DNA of 64,000 nucleotides from Nocardioides sp. SYSU D00038 (GTDB lineage Bacteria; Actinomycetota; Actinomycetes; Propionibacteriales; Nocardioidaceae). The stretch is taken from NCBI RefSeq assembly GCF_016924665.1, contig NZ_JAFFJT010000014.1:62001-126000 (forward strand), read 5' to 3'. The notes under the pieces were generated by a model. That model had not been told where the DNA came from and did no database searches. It worked only from the letters and a program-made list of their open reading frames with translations. The translations under genes and the position numbers were made by a program. Shown in pieces: positions 1-8,994 of this stretch; within the stretch, counting starts at the first letter, position 1, and the number at the start of each line of letters is the position of its first letter.

Positions 1-644
1 ACGAGACGCGCACCACCGAGCTCACCCGCCTGCACCACCTGCGCCAGCAGGGCGAGCACCGCGACGGCGTGCCCAACCGCTCCCTGGCCGACTACGTCGC
101 TCCAGCAGCCACCGGGCTGCCCGACCACGTGGGCGGTTTCGCGGTCACGGCCGGCATCGGCCTGCCCGAGCGGGTCCAGGCGTTCCGCGACGAGCTCGAC
201 GACTACAGCGCGATCCTGCTGGAGTCGCTGGCCGACCGGCTGGCCGAGGCGTTCGCCGAGCGGCTGCACCAGCGGGTGCGCACCGAGTTCTGGGGCCACG
301 TGCCCGAGGAGCAGCTGAGCAACGAGGACCTGATCGCCGAGAAGTACACCGGCATCCGGCCCGCGCCGGGCTACCCGGCGTGCCCCGACCACACCGAGAA
401 GCTCACCCTGTGGGACCTCCTCGACGTCGAGGCGGCCACCGGCATCGAGCTCACCGAGTCGATGGCCATGTGGCCGGGTGCGTCGGTCTCGGGCTGGTAC
501 TTCAGCCACCCGCAGGCGCAGTACTTCGTGGTGGGCCGGCTGGGCCGCGACCAGGTGATCGACTACGCCGAGCGCAAGGGCTGGACCCTCGCCGAGGCCG
601 AGCGCTGGCTCTCGCCCAACCTGGGCTACGACCCGGAGGACTGA
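1..644 (+). CDS. metH: Methionine synthase MetH, C-terminal part (5' end outside window)
   Basis: This is the 3' end of cobalamin-dependent methionine synthase, which methylates homocysteine using methyltetrahydrofolate. The frame is open from base 3 with no start inside the window. Only the C-terminal reactivation domain is present; it binds S-adenosylmethionine for reductive remethylation of oxidised cobalamin. Visible family motifs are the helical [13 protein letters not shown] segment, [17 protein letters not shown] and the terminal [18 protein letters not shown] stretch. The stop codon overlaps the next gene's ATG by one base (TGATG), which suggests translational coupling with the HAD phosphatase. 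Identification is firm; completeness of the upstream part cannot be judged. Confidence 0.95.
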   Translation, partial: ETRTTELTRLHHLRQQGEHRDGVPNRSLADYVAPAATGLPDHVGGFAVTAGIGLPERVQAFRDELDDYSAILLESLADRLAEAFAERLHQRVRTEFWGHVPEEQLSNEDLIAEKYTGIRPAPGYPACPDHTEKLTLWDLLDVEAATGIELTESMAMWPGASVSGWYFSHPQAQYFVVGRLGRDQVIDYAERKGWTLAEAERWLSPNLGYDPED

Positions 645-1303
645 TGCCGCTGCCCGCCGCCGTCCTATGGGACATGGACGGCACGCTGGTCGACACCGAG
701 CCGTACTGGATCGCGACCGAGTTCGCGATGGCCGAGAGGTACGGCGGCACCTGGAGCGAGGCCGACGCCCTCCACCTCGTGGGCAACGACCTGCTGTCCT
801 CGGGCCGCTACATCCGCGATCGGATGGGGCTCTCGCTCGAGCCGGAGGCGATCGTCGAGGAGCTGCTCGACGGGGTCGTGGCCCGGGTGCAGGAGTCGGT
901 GCCGTGGCGGCCCGGCGCCCGCGAGCTGCTGACCGGTCTCCACGACGCCGGCGTGCGGTGCGCGCTGGTGACGATGTCGTACGAGCGCTTCGTCGCCCCG
1001 ATCCTGGCCCACCTCCCGGCCGAGGCCTTCCGGGTGATCGTGACCGGCGACCGCGTCGAGTTCGGCAAGCCGCACCCCGAGCCCTACCTCACCGCTGCGG
1101 CGTCGCTGGGGGTCGACCCCGCCGACTGCGTCGCGATCGAGGACTCCAACACCGGCGCCAAGTCCGCCGAGGCCGCCGGCTGCACGGTGCTGGTCGTCGA
1201 GAGTCACGTGCCCGTCCTCGACGGCCCGCGCCGGATCTTCCGGGACAGCCTCGCCGACGTCTCCGTCGACGACCTGGGTGGACTGGCCGCCGAGCTGGGT
1301 TGA
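644..1303 (+). CDS. HAD-superfamily phosphatase
   Basis: A 219-aa HAD-like hydrolase of the beta-phosphoglucomutase/GPH type. Motif I is DMDGT near residues 10-14, with the nucleophile and acid/base aspartates. It is followed by a helical cap, motif II in the LVTMSYERF region, the motif III lysine in GKPHPEPYL and motif IV IEDSNTG. The start ATG overlaps the metH stop. Such enzymes dephosphorylate small phosphometabolites; the substrate cannot be read from sequence. Orthologues often follow metH in actinobacteria, so a housekeeping clean-up role is plausible but inferred. The stop lies only 5 nt before the first palindromic repeat unit. Confidence 0.88.
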   Translation: MPLPAAVLWDMDGTLVDTEPYWIATEFAMAERYGGTWSEADALHLVGNDLLSSGRYIRDRMGLSLEPEAIVEELLDGVVARVQESVPWRPGARELLTGLHDAGVRCALVTMSYERFVAPILAHLPAEAFRVIVTGDRVEFGKPHPEPYLTAAASLGVDPADCVAIEDSNTGAKSAEAAGCTVLVVESHVPVLDGPRRIFRDSLADVSVDDLGGLAAELG

Positions 1304-1308
1304 GGGGT

Positions 1309-1501
1309 GCGGTTTGGTCACAAACCGCGTCCTGCGGCGCTCCGAGCGCGCGGTTTGTGACCAAACCGCGTGCCTTGTCGCGAACGGCCGCGTCGGCGCG
1401 CCTCCGACAGCCCGGTACGCCGCCTTTCGGGTCAGGGGCGGCGGTGTGGTCACAGACCGCACACCTGAGCCGCGCTGAGGCACGGTTTGTGACCAAACGG
1501 C
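1309..1501 (+). repeat. Phased palindromic repeat locus 1 (4 units)
   Basis: Four 20-bp units lie at 1309-1328, 1350-1369, 1441-1460 and 1482-1501. They form two inverted pairs, each with a 21-nt spacer. Unit 1 is GCGGTTTGGTCACAAACCGC and unit 2 is its reverse complement; units 3 and 4 are slightly degenerate. The locus fills the gap between the convergent HAD and RecB-nuclease genes, so it could act as a bidirectional 3'-end hairpin. Confidence 0.9.
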
Positions 1502-1508
1502 GGCCTCC

Positions 1509-2441
1509 TCAGGCCGGCGGAGTCGCCTCGGACCCGACGACGGCGCCACCCTCGGCCACCGCGTCCCGCGACGGGAGCGGCGGGGGAGTGCCTCCCCAGG
1601 CGGGACAGATCGCCTGGTGGGGGCAGAACCGGCAGGCGGGGCCGCGGTTGGGCAGCCACTCACCGGAGTCGTGGGCCTCCCGGATCGCCGCCCAGATCGC
1701 CTCGACCTTCCGCTCGGTCGCGCGCAGGTCGTCCTCGTCCGGCTCGTAGCGCAGCACCTCGCCGCTGCCGAGGTAGACCAGCTGCAGCACCCGCGGCACC
1801 ACGCCCCGGGTGCGCCAGAGCACGAGCGCGTAGAACCTCATCTGGAACAGCGCCCCGGCTTCGAACCCCTCGCCCGGCGCCCGCCCGGTCTTGTAGTCCA
1901 CCACCCGCACGGAACCGTCCGGGGCGACGTCGAGGCGGTCGACGATGCCGCGCAGCAGCAGCCGCGACCCGAGCAGCGCCTCGACGTACACCTCGCGCTC
2001 CGCGGGCTCGAGGCGACGCGGGTCCTCCAGGTCGAAGTACGCCGCAACCACCTCGTGGCACGACGCCCACCACTCCTCCCGGTCGAGGTCGGGGCCGAAC
2101 ATCTCCTCCATACTCGGCTCCTCGGCCACCACGGCGTCCCACGCGGTCGGAAGCAGCGACCGGGCGGTCTCGGGGGTGCGGTCCGCGGCCGGCACGTCGT
2201 AGAGGTCCTCGAGGACCTTGTGCACCAGGGTGCCGCGGACGGCGTCGGGGGAGTACGGCTCGGGGAGCCGGTCGACCGAGCGGAACCGGTAGTGCAGCGC
2301 GCAGCGCGTGAAGTCCATCGCGCGGCTGGGCGACAGCGCACCCAGGACCTCCACGCCGTCGACGGGTGTCCCGACCCGGGTCGGGTCAAGCGGCACGACC
2401 GGGTCGACCTCGAACGCCGCGACGTCCTGCTCGGCCACCAT
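1509..2441 (-). CDS. RecB-family PD-(D/E)XK nuclease with Fe-S cysteines
   Basis: A 310-aa Cas4/RecB-like exonuclease. The core shows the SPSRAMDFTRCALHYRFR segment, the GTLVHKVLEDLYD helix, GIVDRLDVAPDG with the metal-binding aspartate, and VVDYKTG with the catalytic D and K. One N-terminal cysteine (about residue 48) and the C-terminal CRFCPHQAIC motif match the four cysteines that hold a 4Fe-4S cluster in Cas4/AddB proteins. The ATG is preceded by TAGGGT at 2453-2448 with 6 nt between, so it is probably leaderless. A homologue neighbours trmI in mycobacteria. Role in DNA end processing is inferred. Confidence 0.88.
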   Translation of the reverse strand: MVAEQDVAAFEVDPVVPLDPTRVGTPVDGVEVLGALSPSRAMDFTRCALHYRFRSVDRLPEPYSPDAVRGTLVHKVLEDLYDVPAADRTPETARSLLPTAWDAVVAEEPSMEEMFGPDLDREEWWASCHEVVAAYFDLEDPRRLEPAEREVYVEALLGSRLLLRGIVDRLDVAPDGSVRVVDYKTGRAPGEGFEAGALFQMRFYALVLWRTRGVVPRVLQLVYLGSGEVLRYEPDEDDLRATERKVEAIWAAIREAHDSGEWLPNRGPACRFCPHQAICPAWGGTPPPLPSRDAVAEGGAVVGSEATPPA

Positions 2442-2535
2442 GTCCGCACCCTAGACGCGGCCGGCGACGGTCCCCCCGCGCGGCCCGTCCGCATTCGCCG
2501 ACGCCCCGCGAGGGCCGGGCCCGGCCGGTCCGGGG

Positions 2536-2612
2536 CTCGACCGCGGCTAGACCGCGACTCGACCGCGACTCGACCGCGACTCGACCGCGACTCGACCGCG
2601 ACTCGACCGGGG
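2536..2612. repeat. 11-bp tandem repeat, 7 copies
   Basis: Seven contiguous copies of an 11-bp unit (consensus CTCGACCGCGA). The first two and the last copy are slightly altered; copies 3-6 are identical. They lie between the divergent leaderless promoters of the RecB nuclease and the M50 protease. The period is close to one helical turn. Confidence 0.9.
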
Positions 2613-2671
2613 GCACCGGGCCGTCGCCGCGACCGCGGCCCGGGCGGGGGACGTCGGATAGCCTCGCCGAC

Positions 2672-3817
2672 GTGTCCGACCCCGAATCCAGACCCCGCGC
2701 GCCCCGGCCTCCGGGGACGTTCCGGATCGGCACCATCGCCGGGAGCGACGTGCTGGTGTCGTCGTCGTGGTTCGTGATCGCGGGGCTGATCGCGGTGATC
2801 GTCTCCCCACGGGTCGACCAGGTGCAGCCCGGCCTGGGGGCGTGGAAGTACGTTGCGGGGCTCGCCTTCGCGGTCATCCTCTACGGCTCGGTGCTGCTCC
2901 ACGAGGCCTCGCACGCCTACATGGCGCGGCGCTACGGCTTCGGCGTCGGCTCGATCACGCTGCACTTCCTCGGCGGCATGACCGCCATCGAGGGGGAGGC
3001 GCGGCGGCCACGGCAGGAGTTCATGATCGCCGTGGTCGGTCCGCTCACCTCGCTGGCGGTCGGGGCGGCCGGGGTCGGACTGTGGTTCGTCGTCCCCGAC
3101 GGGCTGCTGCTGATGGCGGTCGAGGGGCTGGCCGGCGCCAACCTGCTCGTCGGGGTGCTCAACCTGGTCCCGGGCCTGCCGCTGGACGGCGGCCGGGTGC
3201 TCAAGGCTGCGGTCTGGGGTGCGACGGGCGACGTCCACCGGGGCACCATCGTCGCCGGCTGGGGAGGCCGGGTCACCGCCGTCCTGGTGCTGGTCTGGCC
3301 GTGGGTGCAGGAGCGGGTGCTCGACACCCCGCCCTCGCTGCTGGACTTCGTCATCGCCGGCATCATCGCCCTGTTCCTGTGGTCGGGCTCGACCGCTGCC
3401 ATGTCGTCGGCACGGCTGCGCCGCCGGATCCCGCACCTGGTCGCCCGCGACCTGGCCCGCCGTACCCTCACCGTCCCCGAGGACCTACCGCTGGCGGAGG
3501 CGATCCGCCGCGCTCAGGACGCCGAGGCGGGCAGCATCGTCACGGTGACCTCGGGCGGGCACCCGGTCGGGCTGGTCAACGAGGCCGCCGTGCTCGCCAC
3601 CCCCGACGACCGCCGACCCTGGGTGGCGACGTCGTCGGTGTCGCGCTCGCTCGGCGAAGGGCTCTCCCTGCCGGTCACGATCACGGGCGAGGAGCTGATC
3701 CTCGCGATCAGCCGGACCCCGGCGGCCGAGTACCTGCTGGTCGAGGAGGACGGCGGCATCTACGGCGTGCTGTCCACCGCCGACGTCGATCGGGCGTTCC
3801 GGGAGGCGCCGCACTAG
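2672..3817 (+). CDS. M50 site-2 metalloprotease with CBS domains (Rip3-like)
   Basis: A 381-aa polytopic intramembrane zinc protease. The N-terminal core has several hydrophobic segments, the HEASH zinc motif in LLHEASHAYMARRYG near residues 75-80, and the second-site motif NLVPGLPLDGGR near residues 165-176. After about residue 265 a soluble tail of two CBS-like repeats follows, probably sensing adenylates. Related proteins (SpoIVFB/Rip3 type) cleave membrane anti-sigma factors or other single-pass substrates; the target here is unknown. GTG start chosen because TAGCCT (2659-2664) lies 7 nt upstream. Its TAG stop forms part of the -10 of trmI. Confidence 0.9.
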   Translation: MSDPESRPRAPRPPGTFRIGTIAGSDVLVSSSWFVIAGLIAVIVSPRVDQVQPGLGAWKYVAGLAFAVILYGSVLLHEASHAYMARRYGFGVGSITLHFLGGMTAIEGEARRPRQEFMIAVVGPLTSLAVGAAGVGLWFVVPDGLLLMAVEGLAGANLLVGVLNLVPGLPLDGGRVLKAAVWGATGDVHRGTIVAGWGGRVTAVLVLVWPWVQERVLDTPPSLLDFVIAGIIALFLWSGSTAAMSSARLRRRIPHLVARDLARRTLTVPEDLPLAEAIRRAQDAEAGSIVTVTSGGHPVGLVNEAAVLATPDDRRPWVATSSVSRSLGEGLSLPVTITGEELILAISRTPAAEYLLVEEDGGIYGVLSTADVDRAFREAPH

Positions 3818-3827
3818 GGTGCGGGGC

Positions 3828-4766
3828 GTGACCGAGGCCCCCGACGTACCCCACGACGCCTGGTCGGGCGTCCACCGCGGACCGCTTCGGGCCGGTGAGT
3901 GGGTCCGCCTGACCGACCAGAAGGGCCGGCGCCACAACATCTGCCTCGAGGCCGGCAAGCGCTTCTTCTCCAACCGCGGGCACTTCGAGCACGACGACCT
4001 GATCGGGCGCGAGGAGGGGTTCACCGTCACGTCGTCGGCGGGCGGGGAGTACCTCGTGTTTCGGCCGCTGCTCTCGGAGTTCGTGGTCTCGATGCCGCGC
4101 GGGGCGGCGGTGGTCTACCCCAAGGACGCCGCCCAGATCGTGGCGATGGCCGACATCTTCCCCGGCGCCGACGTCGTGGAGGCCGGGGTCGGCTCCGGCG
4201 CCCTGACCTGCTCGCTGCTGCGCGCGGTGGGCCCGCACGGGCGGGTGTCGTCGTACGAGCGCCGCGAGGAGTTCGCCGACGTTGCCCGGGCGAACGTCGA
4301 GCAGTTCTTCGGCGGCTCCCACCCGGCCTGGGAGCTCACGCTCGGTGACCTGGCCGAGGCGCTGCCGGCAAGCGGCGACCGCTGCGACCGGATCATCCTC
4401 GACATGCTCGCCCCCTGGGAGTGCCTCGACGCCGCCGCCGACGCACTCCGGCCCGGCGGGATCGTGTGCGCCTACGTCGCGACCACGACCCAGCTGTCGC
4501 GGTTCATGGAGACGGTCCGGGTGCACGGCGGGTTCACCGAGCCCCAGGCGTGGGAGTCGCTCGTGCGCGACTGGCACGTCGAGGGGCTCGCGGTGCGGCC
4601 CGGGCACAAGATGATCGGCCACACGGCGTTCCTGGTCACCGCTCGGCGGATGGCCCCGGGTCAGCGGGCCCCGCTGAAGAAGCGCCGGCCCGCGCCCGGC
4701 GCCTACGGCCCCGACTACACCGGTCCGCGGCCGCCGGGTGTGCCCGTGGAGTCCGCCGAGGGCTGA
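3828..4766 (+). CDS. trmI: tRNA (adenine-58-N1)-methyltransferase TrmI
   Basis: A 312-aa class I methyltransferase that makes m1A58 in the T-loop of tRNA. The N-terminal beta-barrel domain (about residues 1-90) precedes the Rossmann domain, with AdoMet motif I VVEAGVGSGALT near residues 120-131 and the ILDMLAPWE catalytic-site motif. The basic C-terminal tail (APLKKRRPAP) could contact tRNA. The homologue sits beside the RecB nuclease and proteasomal ATPase in mycobacteria. The GTG start has TAGGGT (3815-3820) 7 nt upstream, so it is probably transcribed without a leader although the previous gene ends only 10 nt away. Confidence 0.95.
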   Translation: MTEAPDVPHDAWSGVHRGPLRAGEWVRLTDQKGRRHNICLEAGKRFFSNRGHFEHDDLIGREEGFTVTSSAGGEYLVFRPLLSEFVVSMPRGAAVVYPKDAAQIVAMADIFPGADVVEAGVGSGALTCSLLRAVGPHGRVSSYERREEFADVARANVEQFFGGSHPAWELTLGDLAEALPASGDRCDRIILDMLAPWECLDAAADALRPGGIVCAYVATTTQLSRFMETVRVHGGFTEPQAWESLVRDWHVEGLAVRPGHKMIGHTAFLVTARRMAPGQRAPLKKRRPAPGAYGPDYTGPRPPGVPVESAEG

Positions 4767-4789
4767 GCGGTGTCGGCGGCCCGGTGGGT

Positions 4790-4850
4790 GCGGTTTGGTC
4801 ACAATCCGCGCCCCGCGGCCCGTCCGGTGTGCAGTTTGTGACCAAACCGC
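4790..4850 (+). repeat. Phased palindromic repeat locus 2 (inverted pair)
   Basis: Units at 4790-4809 (one mismatch, CACAATCC) and 4831-4850 (inverted, GCAGTTTG at its left arm), spacer 21 nt. The pair lies 23 nt after the trmI stop, in the 250-bp gap before arc. The rest of the gap shows only a possible decayed unit near 4934-4956 and the arc promoter region. Confidence 0.9.
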
Positions 4851-5017
4851 ACACCCCCGCTCCGACCGCACGGCGCCACCGACCCGCCCGGTCGCACGAG
4901 CACCACACCGCCCGTCCACCCTTCGGGCACGCGTTCAAATCGTGACCAACACCGCGAGATATCCCCTTCTCTCCCGGACGTGCGCGGGTAATGTCGCACG
5001 CACAGGAGGTGTTGCCG

Positions 5018-6772
5018 ATGTCGACATCGGATGGCGTTCCCAGCACGGGCGGCAGGAGCCCCGAGGAGCTCATGAGCCAGGTGCGCTTCCTGGAGGCCGA
5101 GGTCTCCGAGCTCCGCCGCAGGGTCGGTGACGGGCCCACCCAGTCGCGGGGGCTGGAGCTCCGGCTCGCCGACGCCCAGCGGTCGCTGGCGGCCGTGACC
5201 TCGCAGAACGAGCGCCTGGCCCAGACCCTGCGCGAGGCCCGCGAGCAGATCATGAAGCTCAAGGAGGAGGTCGACCGGCTCGCGCAGCCTCCCGCCGGTT
5301 TCGGCACCTTCCTCGCCCGCAACGACGACGACTCCGTCGACGTGTTCACCGGAGGACGCAAGCTCCGGGTCAACGTGAGCCCGAGCGTCGACCTCGACTC
5401 GCTGAGCAAGGGCCAGGAGGTCATGCTCAACGAGGCCCTCAACGTCGTCGCGGCGCTCGAGTACGAGCAGGTCGGCGAGGTCGTGATGGTCAAGGAGATC
5501 CTGGCCGACGGCCAGCGGGCCCTGGTCATCGCCAACGCCGACGAGGAGCGCGTCGTACGCCTCGCCGAGCCGCTGCTCGCCGACACCATCCGCGCCGGCG
5601 ACAGCCTGCTGCTGGACTCACGAGCCGGCTACGTCTACGAGAAGGTGCCGAAGTCCGAGGTCGAGGAGCTGGTGCTCGAGGAGGTCCCCGACATCGCCTA
5701 CGAGTCGATCGGCGGCCTCGGCGGCCAGATCGAGGCGATCCAGGACGCCGTCGAGCTGCCGTACCTCCACCCCGAGCTGTTCCGGGAGCACAAGCTGCGC
5801 CCGCCCAAGGGCGTGCTGCTCTACGGCCCCCCCGGCTGCGGCAAGACCCTCATCGCCAAGGCGGTCGCCAACAGCCTGGCCAAGAAGGTCGCGGCGCGCA
5901 CCGGCCAGGAGGGGAAGTCGTACTTCCTCAACATCAAGGGCCCCGAGCTGCTCAACAAGTACGTCGGCGAGACCGAGCGCCACATCCGCCTGGTCTTCCA
6001 GCGGGCCCGCGAGAAGGCCAGCTCGGGCACGCCGGTGATCGTGTTCTTCGACGAGATGGACTCGCTGTTCCGCACCCGCGGCTCCGGGGTCTCCTCCGAC
6101 GTCGAGAACACGATCGTGCCGCAGCTGCTCAGCGAGATCGACGGTGTGGAGCTGCTCGAGAACGTGCTGGTCATCGGCGCCTCCAACCGCGAGGACATGA
6201 TCGATCCGGCCATCCTGCGGCCCGGCCGCTTGGACGTGAAGATCAAGATCGAGCGCCCGGACGCCGAGTCGGCGCGCGACATCTTCAGCAAGTACCTCAC
6301 CCCCGACCTGCCGCTGCACGCCGACGACCTCGCCGAGTTCGGCGGCGACCGCGACGCGACCGTGGCGGGCATGATCCGCGCGACCGTGGAGCGGATGTAC
6401 ACCGAGACCGAGGAGAACCGGTTCCTCGAGGTGACCTACGCCAACGGCGACAAGGAGGTCCTGTACTTCAAGGACTTCAACTCCGGCGCGATGATCCAGA
6501 ACATCGTCGACCGCGCCAAGAAGATGGCCATCAAGGACTTCCTCGACCACGAGCAGCGTGGGCTCCGCGTCTCGCACCTGCTGCAGGCCTGCGTCGACGA
6601 GTTCAAGGAGAACGAGGACCTGCCCAACACCACCAACCCCGACGACTGGGCGCGGATCTCGGGCAAGAAGGGGGAGCGGATCGTCTTCATCCGCACCCTC
6701 ATCACCGGCAAGCAGGGCACCGAGCCGGGCCGCTCCATCGACACCGTCTCCAACACCGGCCAGTACCTCTGA
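5018..6772 (+). CDS. arc: Proteasome-associated AAA+ ATPase ARC/Mpa
   Basis: A 584-aa hexameric unfoldase that recognises pupylated proteins and threads them into the 20S proteasome. Order: N-terminal coiled coil that binds Pup (about residues 18-75), two OB folds (about 80-220), then the AAA module with Walker A GPPGCGKT near 270-277, Walker [10 protein letters not shown] near 340, and the second-region arginines in RPGRLD. The C-terminus ends GQYL, the motif that docks into proteasome alpha rings. ATG 5018 was chosen over the in-frame ATG 4991 because AGGAGGT (5004-5010) lies 7 nt before it. TAATGT at 4989-4994 is a candidate -10. Confidence 0.97.
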   Translation: MSTSDGVPSTGGRSPEELMSQVRFLEAEVSELRRRVGDGPTQSRGLELRLADAQRSLAAVTSQNERLAQTLREAREQIMKLKEEVDRLAQPPAGFGTFLARNDDDSVDVFTGGRKLRVNVSPSVDLDSLSKGQEVMLNEALNVVAALEYEQVGEVVMVKEILADGQRALVIANADEERVVRLAEPLLADTIRAGDSLLLDSRAGYVYEKVPKSEVEELVLEEVPDIAYESIGGLGGQIEAIQDAVELPYLHPELFREHKLRPPKGVLLYGPPGCGKTLIAKAVANSLAKKVAARTGQEGKSYFLNIKGPELLNKYVGETERHIRLVFQRAREKASSGTPVIVFFDEMDSLFRTRGSGVSSDVENTIVPQLLSEIDGVELLENVLVIGASNREDMIDPAILRPGRLDVKIKIERPDAESARDIFSKYLTPDLPLHADDLAEFGGDRDATVAGMIRATVERMYTETEENRFLEVTYANGDKEVLYFKDFNSGAMIQNIVDRAKKMAIKDFLDHEQRGLRVSHLLQACVDEFKENEDLPNTTNPDDWARISGKKGERIVFIRTLITGKQGTEPGRSIDTVSNTGQYL

Positions 6773-6780
6773 CCCCTCGA

Positions 6781-6808
6781 CCCGCGCCGGATCGACGTCC
6801 GGCGCGGG
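6781..6808 (+). terminator. Hairpin terminator after arc
   Basis: A perfect 10-bp stem (CCCGCGCCGG / CCGGCGCGGG) with an 8-nt loop begins 8 nt after the arc stop. It has no T-tract, as is usual in high-GC actinobacteria. It suggests arc is a monocistronic unit here. Confidence 0.6.
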
Positions 6809-6955
6809 CGGGTCGTGGCCCCTCCGGGGCCGGCTGATGCTGCTCAGCTCACGCCGCTCGGGCTCATCGACACGGGTGACGTCGGGCCGCGCACCGAGGC
6901 GGCGACGACCGCGACTCGCGTGCTGGCGGCCGCCAGCTGCGGCGCGACGAGGGGT

Positions 6956-7016
6956 GCGGTTTGGTCACAAACCGCACCCCTGATCACGCCCCGGCCAGGG
7001 TTTGTGACCAAACCGC
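6956..7016 (+). repeat. Phased palindromic repeat locus 3 (inverted pair)
   Basis: Units at 6956-6975 and 6997-7016 (inverted), spacer 21 nt. The left unit is extended by flanking GGGGT/ACCCC to 13-bp arms around GTCA. The right unit lies inside the 3' coding end of the minus-strand gene 6984-7775. The locus separates that gene from the convergent arc. Confidence 0.9.
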
Positions 7017-7775
7017 GGACCCTTGAGGCCGCAACCCCGCCCCCAGCCTGAGGTCCCGACCGATCGGCGAGGGCGCCGACACACCCCGCGTGGTGGTAGC
7101 CTCCGTGAGCCGCTGGAAGCTGAACGTCACCGGCATGATGACCTCGGTCGCGCCATCGGTGACGCAGCCCATCAGTAGCTCGCGGCCGGACAGGTCGACC
7201 ACGCCGCTGATCTGGACGGCACCCTGATCGTCGATGTCCAGCCCGACCAGCTGGGACAGGTCGCCGCGTTCGATGCCCGCACGGTCGCCCACCACGCACG
7301 TCCAGGAGTTGGCCGACTCCACCACCATCCCGCCGGTGCCGGTCAGCTGGTAGGTGCCAGCCGGGAGGGTCGCCCGCATCCACTTCTCGTCCACGAACGA
7401 CTCCCCGCCCTCGGCCAGCACGATCCGTCGGGTGACCGGCTCGAGCTCCTGCGCGTGCCGACCGTCCACGCGGTCGGCGTTGAGGCGGGGTACCAGCCGG
7501 TTGCTCGAGACCTTGAGCGACGGTGCGGAGCGGCGCGACTTCAGTCGGAGCGCGGGGCCTGGGCCGGTGTTCTTGATCGTGGTGGTCCCGCGCACCGTCG
7601 TGGTGCCGCCGACCACCAGCCCGCGGCCGGTGGCGGCCCAGGCGACGGCGTCGACGCCGGCGACCAGCACCGTGGCAGCGCCGAGCACGGCGAGCCCGGT
7701 GCGCACCCGGCCCCCGCCACCTCGCGATCCGGCCCTCGACCGACCGCCGCCCCACCGCTGCGAGCGCGCGCTCAT
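6984..7775 (-). CDS. Exported or membrane-anchored protein of unknown function
   Basis: A 263-aa protein with an arginine/glycine-rich N-terminus and a single hydrophobic segment (about residues 26-49, LAVLGAATVLVAGVDAVAWA) that could be a signal anchor. Then comes a Thr/Gly-rich stretch (TTTVRGTTTIKNTGPGPALRLK) seen in many actinobacterial surface proteins, followed by a beta-rich domain with no family I can name. The ATG overlaps the methyltransferase stop (ATGA), so the two are probably co-translated. The last codons (SAVWSQT) are encoded by a palindromic repeat unit, so the natural C-terminus may have been replaced or extended. Function unknown. Confidence 0.75.
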   Translation of the reverse strand: MSARSQRWGGGRSRAGSRGGGGRVRTGLAVLGAATVLVAGVDAVAWAATGRGLVVGGTTTVRGTTTIKNTGPGPALRLKSRRSAPSLKVSSNRLVPRLNADRVDGRHAQELEPVTRRIVLAEGGESFVDEKWMRATLPAGTYQLTGTGGMVVESANSWTCVVGDRAGIERGDLSQLVGLDIDDQGAVQISGVVDLSGRELLMGCVTDGATEVIMPVTFSFQRLTEATTTRGVSAPSPIGRDLRLGAGLRPQGSAVWSQTLAGA

Positions 7776-8848
7776 GCGCGGGCCTCGATCACCAGGTTGA
7801 ACGGCGTCTCGGCCGCAACCCGGGCGGTGGCGAAGCCGGCGTCCACGAACGCCGCGGTGAGCCGCGCCGGTCCGGCCTGGGCGCCGAGCGCCGCGCCGCC
7901 GTCGGAGATGCTGTGAGGCACGCAGAGCGCCGAGCTCGCGGCGTAGTAGGTCAGGGTCACCGGGCTGTCGAGGGAGTCCTCGAGCCGGTCGGTGGCGAAC
8001 GGCTCCACGGCGAACACCTGACCGCCCTCGGCGAGCCGGCCGCGGCAGTGGGCGAGTGCACCGACCGGGTCGCCCAGGTCGTGCACGGAGTCGAAGAAGC
8101 AAACGAGGTCGTAGGAGCCGGTGAACGTGGCGGCGTCGGACACCTCGAAGCGCACCCGGTCACCCACCCCGGCGGCCTCGGCAGCCTCGGTCGCCCGGCG
8201 CACCGACTCGGCGTGGGAGTCGATGCCCACGAACGTCGAGCGCGGGAACCGCTCGGCCATCATCACCACCGCCGAACCCAGACCGCAGCCGACGTCGATG
8301 ACCCGGATCCCCGACTCCAAGCGCTCCATCAGGCCGGTGACCGCCGGCAGCCACTCGCTGAACAGGGAGTTGCGGTAGAGCGTGCGGAAGAACCGGTCGA
8401 CGCCCGCGAACAACCGCGGGTCGTGGTCGTGCCACGGGACGCCGTCGCCGGTGGCGTAGGCGTGCGCGAGCCGGTCGACCGATGCGTAGACGGCGGTGAT
8501 CACCTCGAACCCGGCGACGCCGGCGGCCGGGCTGTCGTCGTCGGCCAGGACCATCGCGTGCTCGGCCGGCAGCGCGAAGGTCGTGGTGGCGGGGTCGTAG
8601 GTGAGGTAGCCGATCGCCGCCTGGGTGGCGAGCCACTCGCGGACGTAGCGCTCGGCCAGGCCGGAGCGCTGGGCGAGCTGGGCGCTGGTCGTCCGCTCCA
8701 CCGAGGCGAGCGAGCGCCACAGGCCGAGCCGGTCGCCGAGGTGGGCGAGCACGCCGTTGTAGGCGATCGCCCGGTCGACCGCGACCTTCATGGCGAACTC
8801 CTGGACCCGTTCGAGGTCGAGCGCGGGTGCATCGAGCTGGGTGGTCAT
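7772..8848 (-). CDS. Class I SAM-dependent methyltransferase with winged-helix N-domain
   Basis: A 358-aa protein. Residues about 20-110 form a helical winged-helix dimerisation domain (AQLAQRSGLAERYVREWL), as in O-methyltransferases and Rv2258c-like proteins. The C-terminal Rossmann domain has motif I VIDVGCGLGSAV near residue 170 and the acidic VGIDSHAES motif II. The substrate cannot be predicted. Start: ATG 8848 with GAGAGGAA about 5-11 nt upstream. It is first in a two-gene unit with the exported protein and is divergent from the PIG-L deacetylase; their shared 146-bp gap holds repeated GGTGACAG motifs. Confidence 0.85.
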   Translation of the reverse strand: MTTQLDAPALDLERVQEFAMKVAVDRAIAYNGVLAHLGDRLGLWRSLASVERTTSAQLAQRSGLAERYVREWLATQAAIGYLTYDPATTTFALPAEHAMVLADDDSPAAGVAGFEVITAVYASVDRLAHAYATGDGVPWHDHDPRLFAGVDRFFRTLYRNSLFSEWLPAVTGLMERLESGIRVIDVGCGLGSAVVMMAERFPRSTFVGIDSHAESVRRATEAAEAAGVGDRVRFEVSDAATFTGSYDLVCFFDSVHDLGDPVGALAHCRGRLAEGGQVFAVEPFATDRLEDSLDSPVTLTYYAASSALCVPHSISDGGAALGAQAGPARLTAAFVDAGFATARVAAETPFNLVIEARA

Positions 8849-8921
8849 GGACGGTTCCTCTCTGCGGGGCACCCCAGTGGTGCCCGGTGGCGTCACCCTC
8901 GCGGCGACCGATCGCACCGGG

Positions 8922-8971
8922 CTGTCACCCGCGTACGTCGCCTCACACGCCCGGTGACAGCGTGGTGACAG
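8922..8971. promoter_or_regulatory. Candidate operator in a divergent promoter region
   Basis: The octamer GGTGACAG occurs at 8953-8960 and 8964-8971 (11 bp apart) and inverted as CTGTCACC at 8922-8929. The outer copies make an inverted repeat. They lie between the divergent methyltransferase and PIG-L genes, as expected for a regulator binding one helical face. The BTAD regulator encoded 1 kb away is a candidate binder by proximity only. Confidence 0.5.
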
Positions 8972-8994
8972 CGGACCACCCCACCCTCGAGTCC

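Noticed and set aside
1838..3436. 532-aa minus-strand open frame
   Set aside because: Crosses the RecB nuclease and M50 genes in the wrong frame; low-complexity Arg/Pro/Gly composition.
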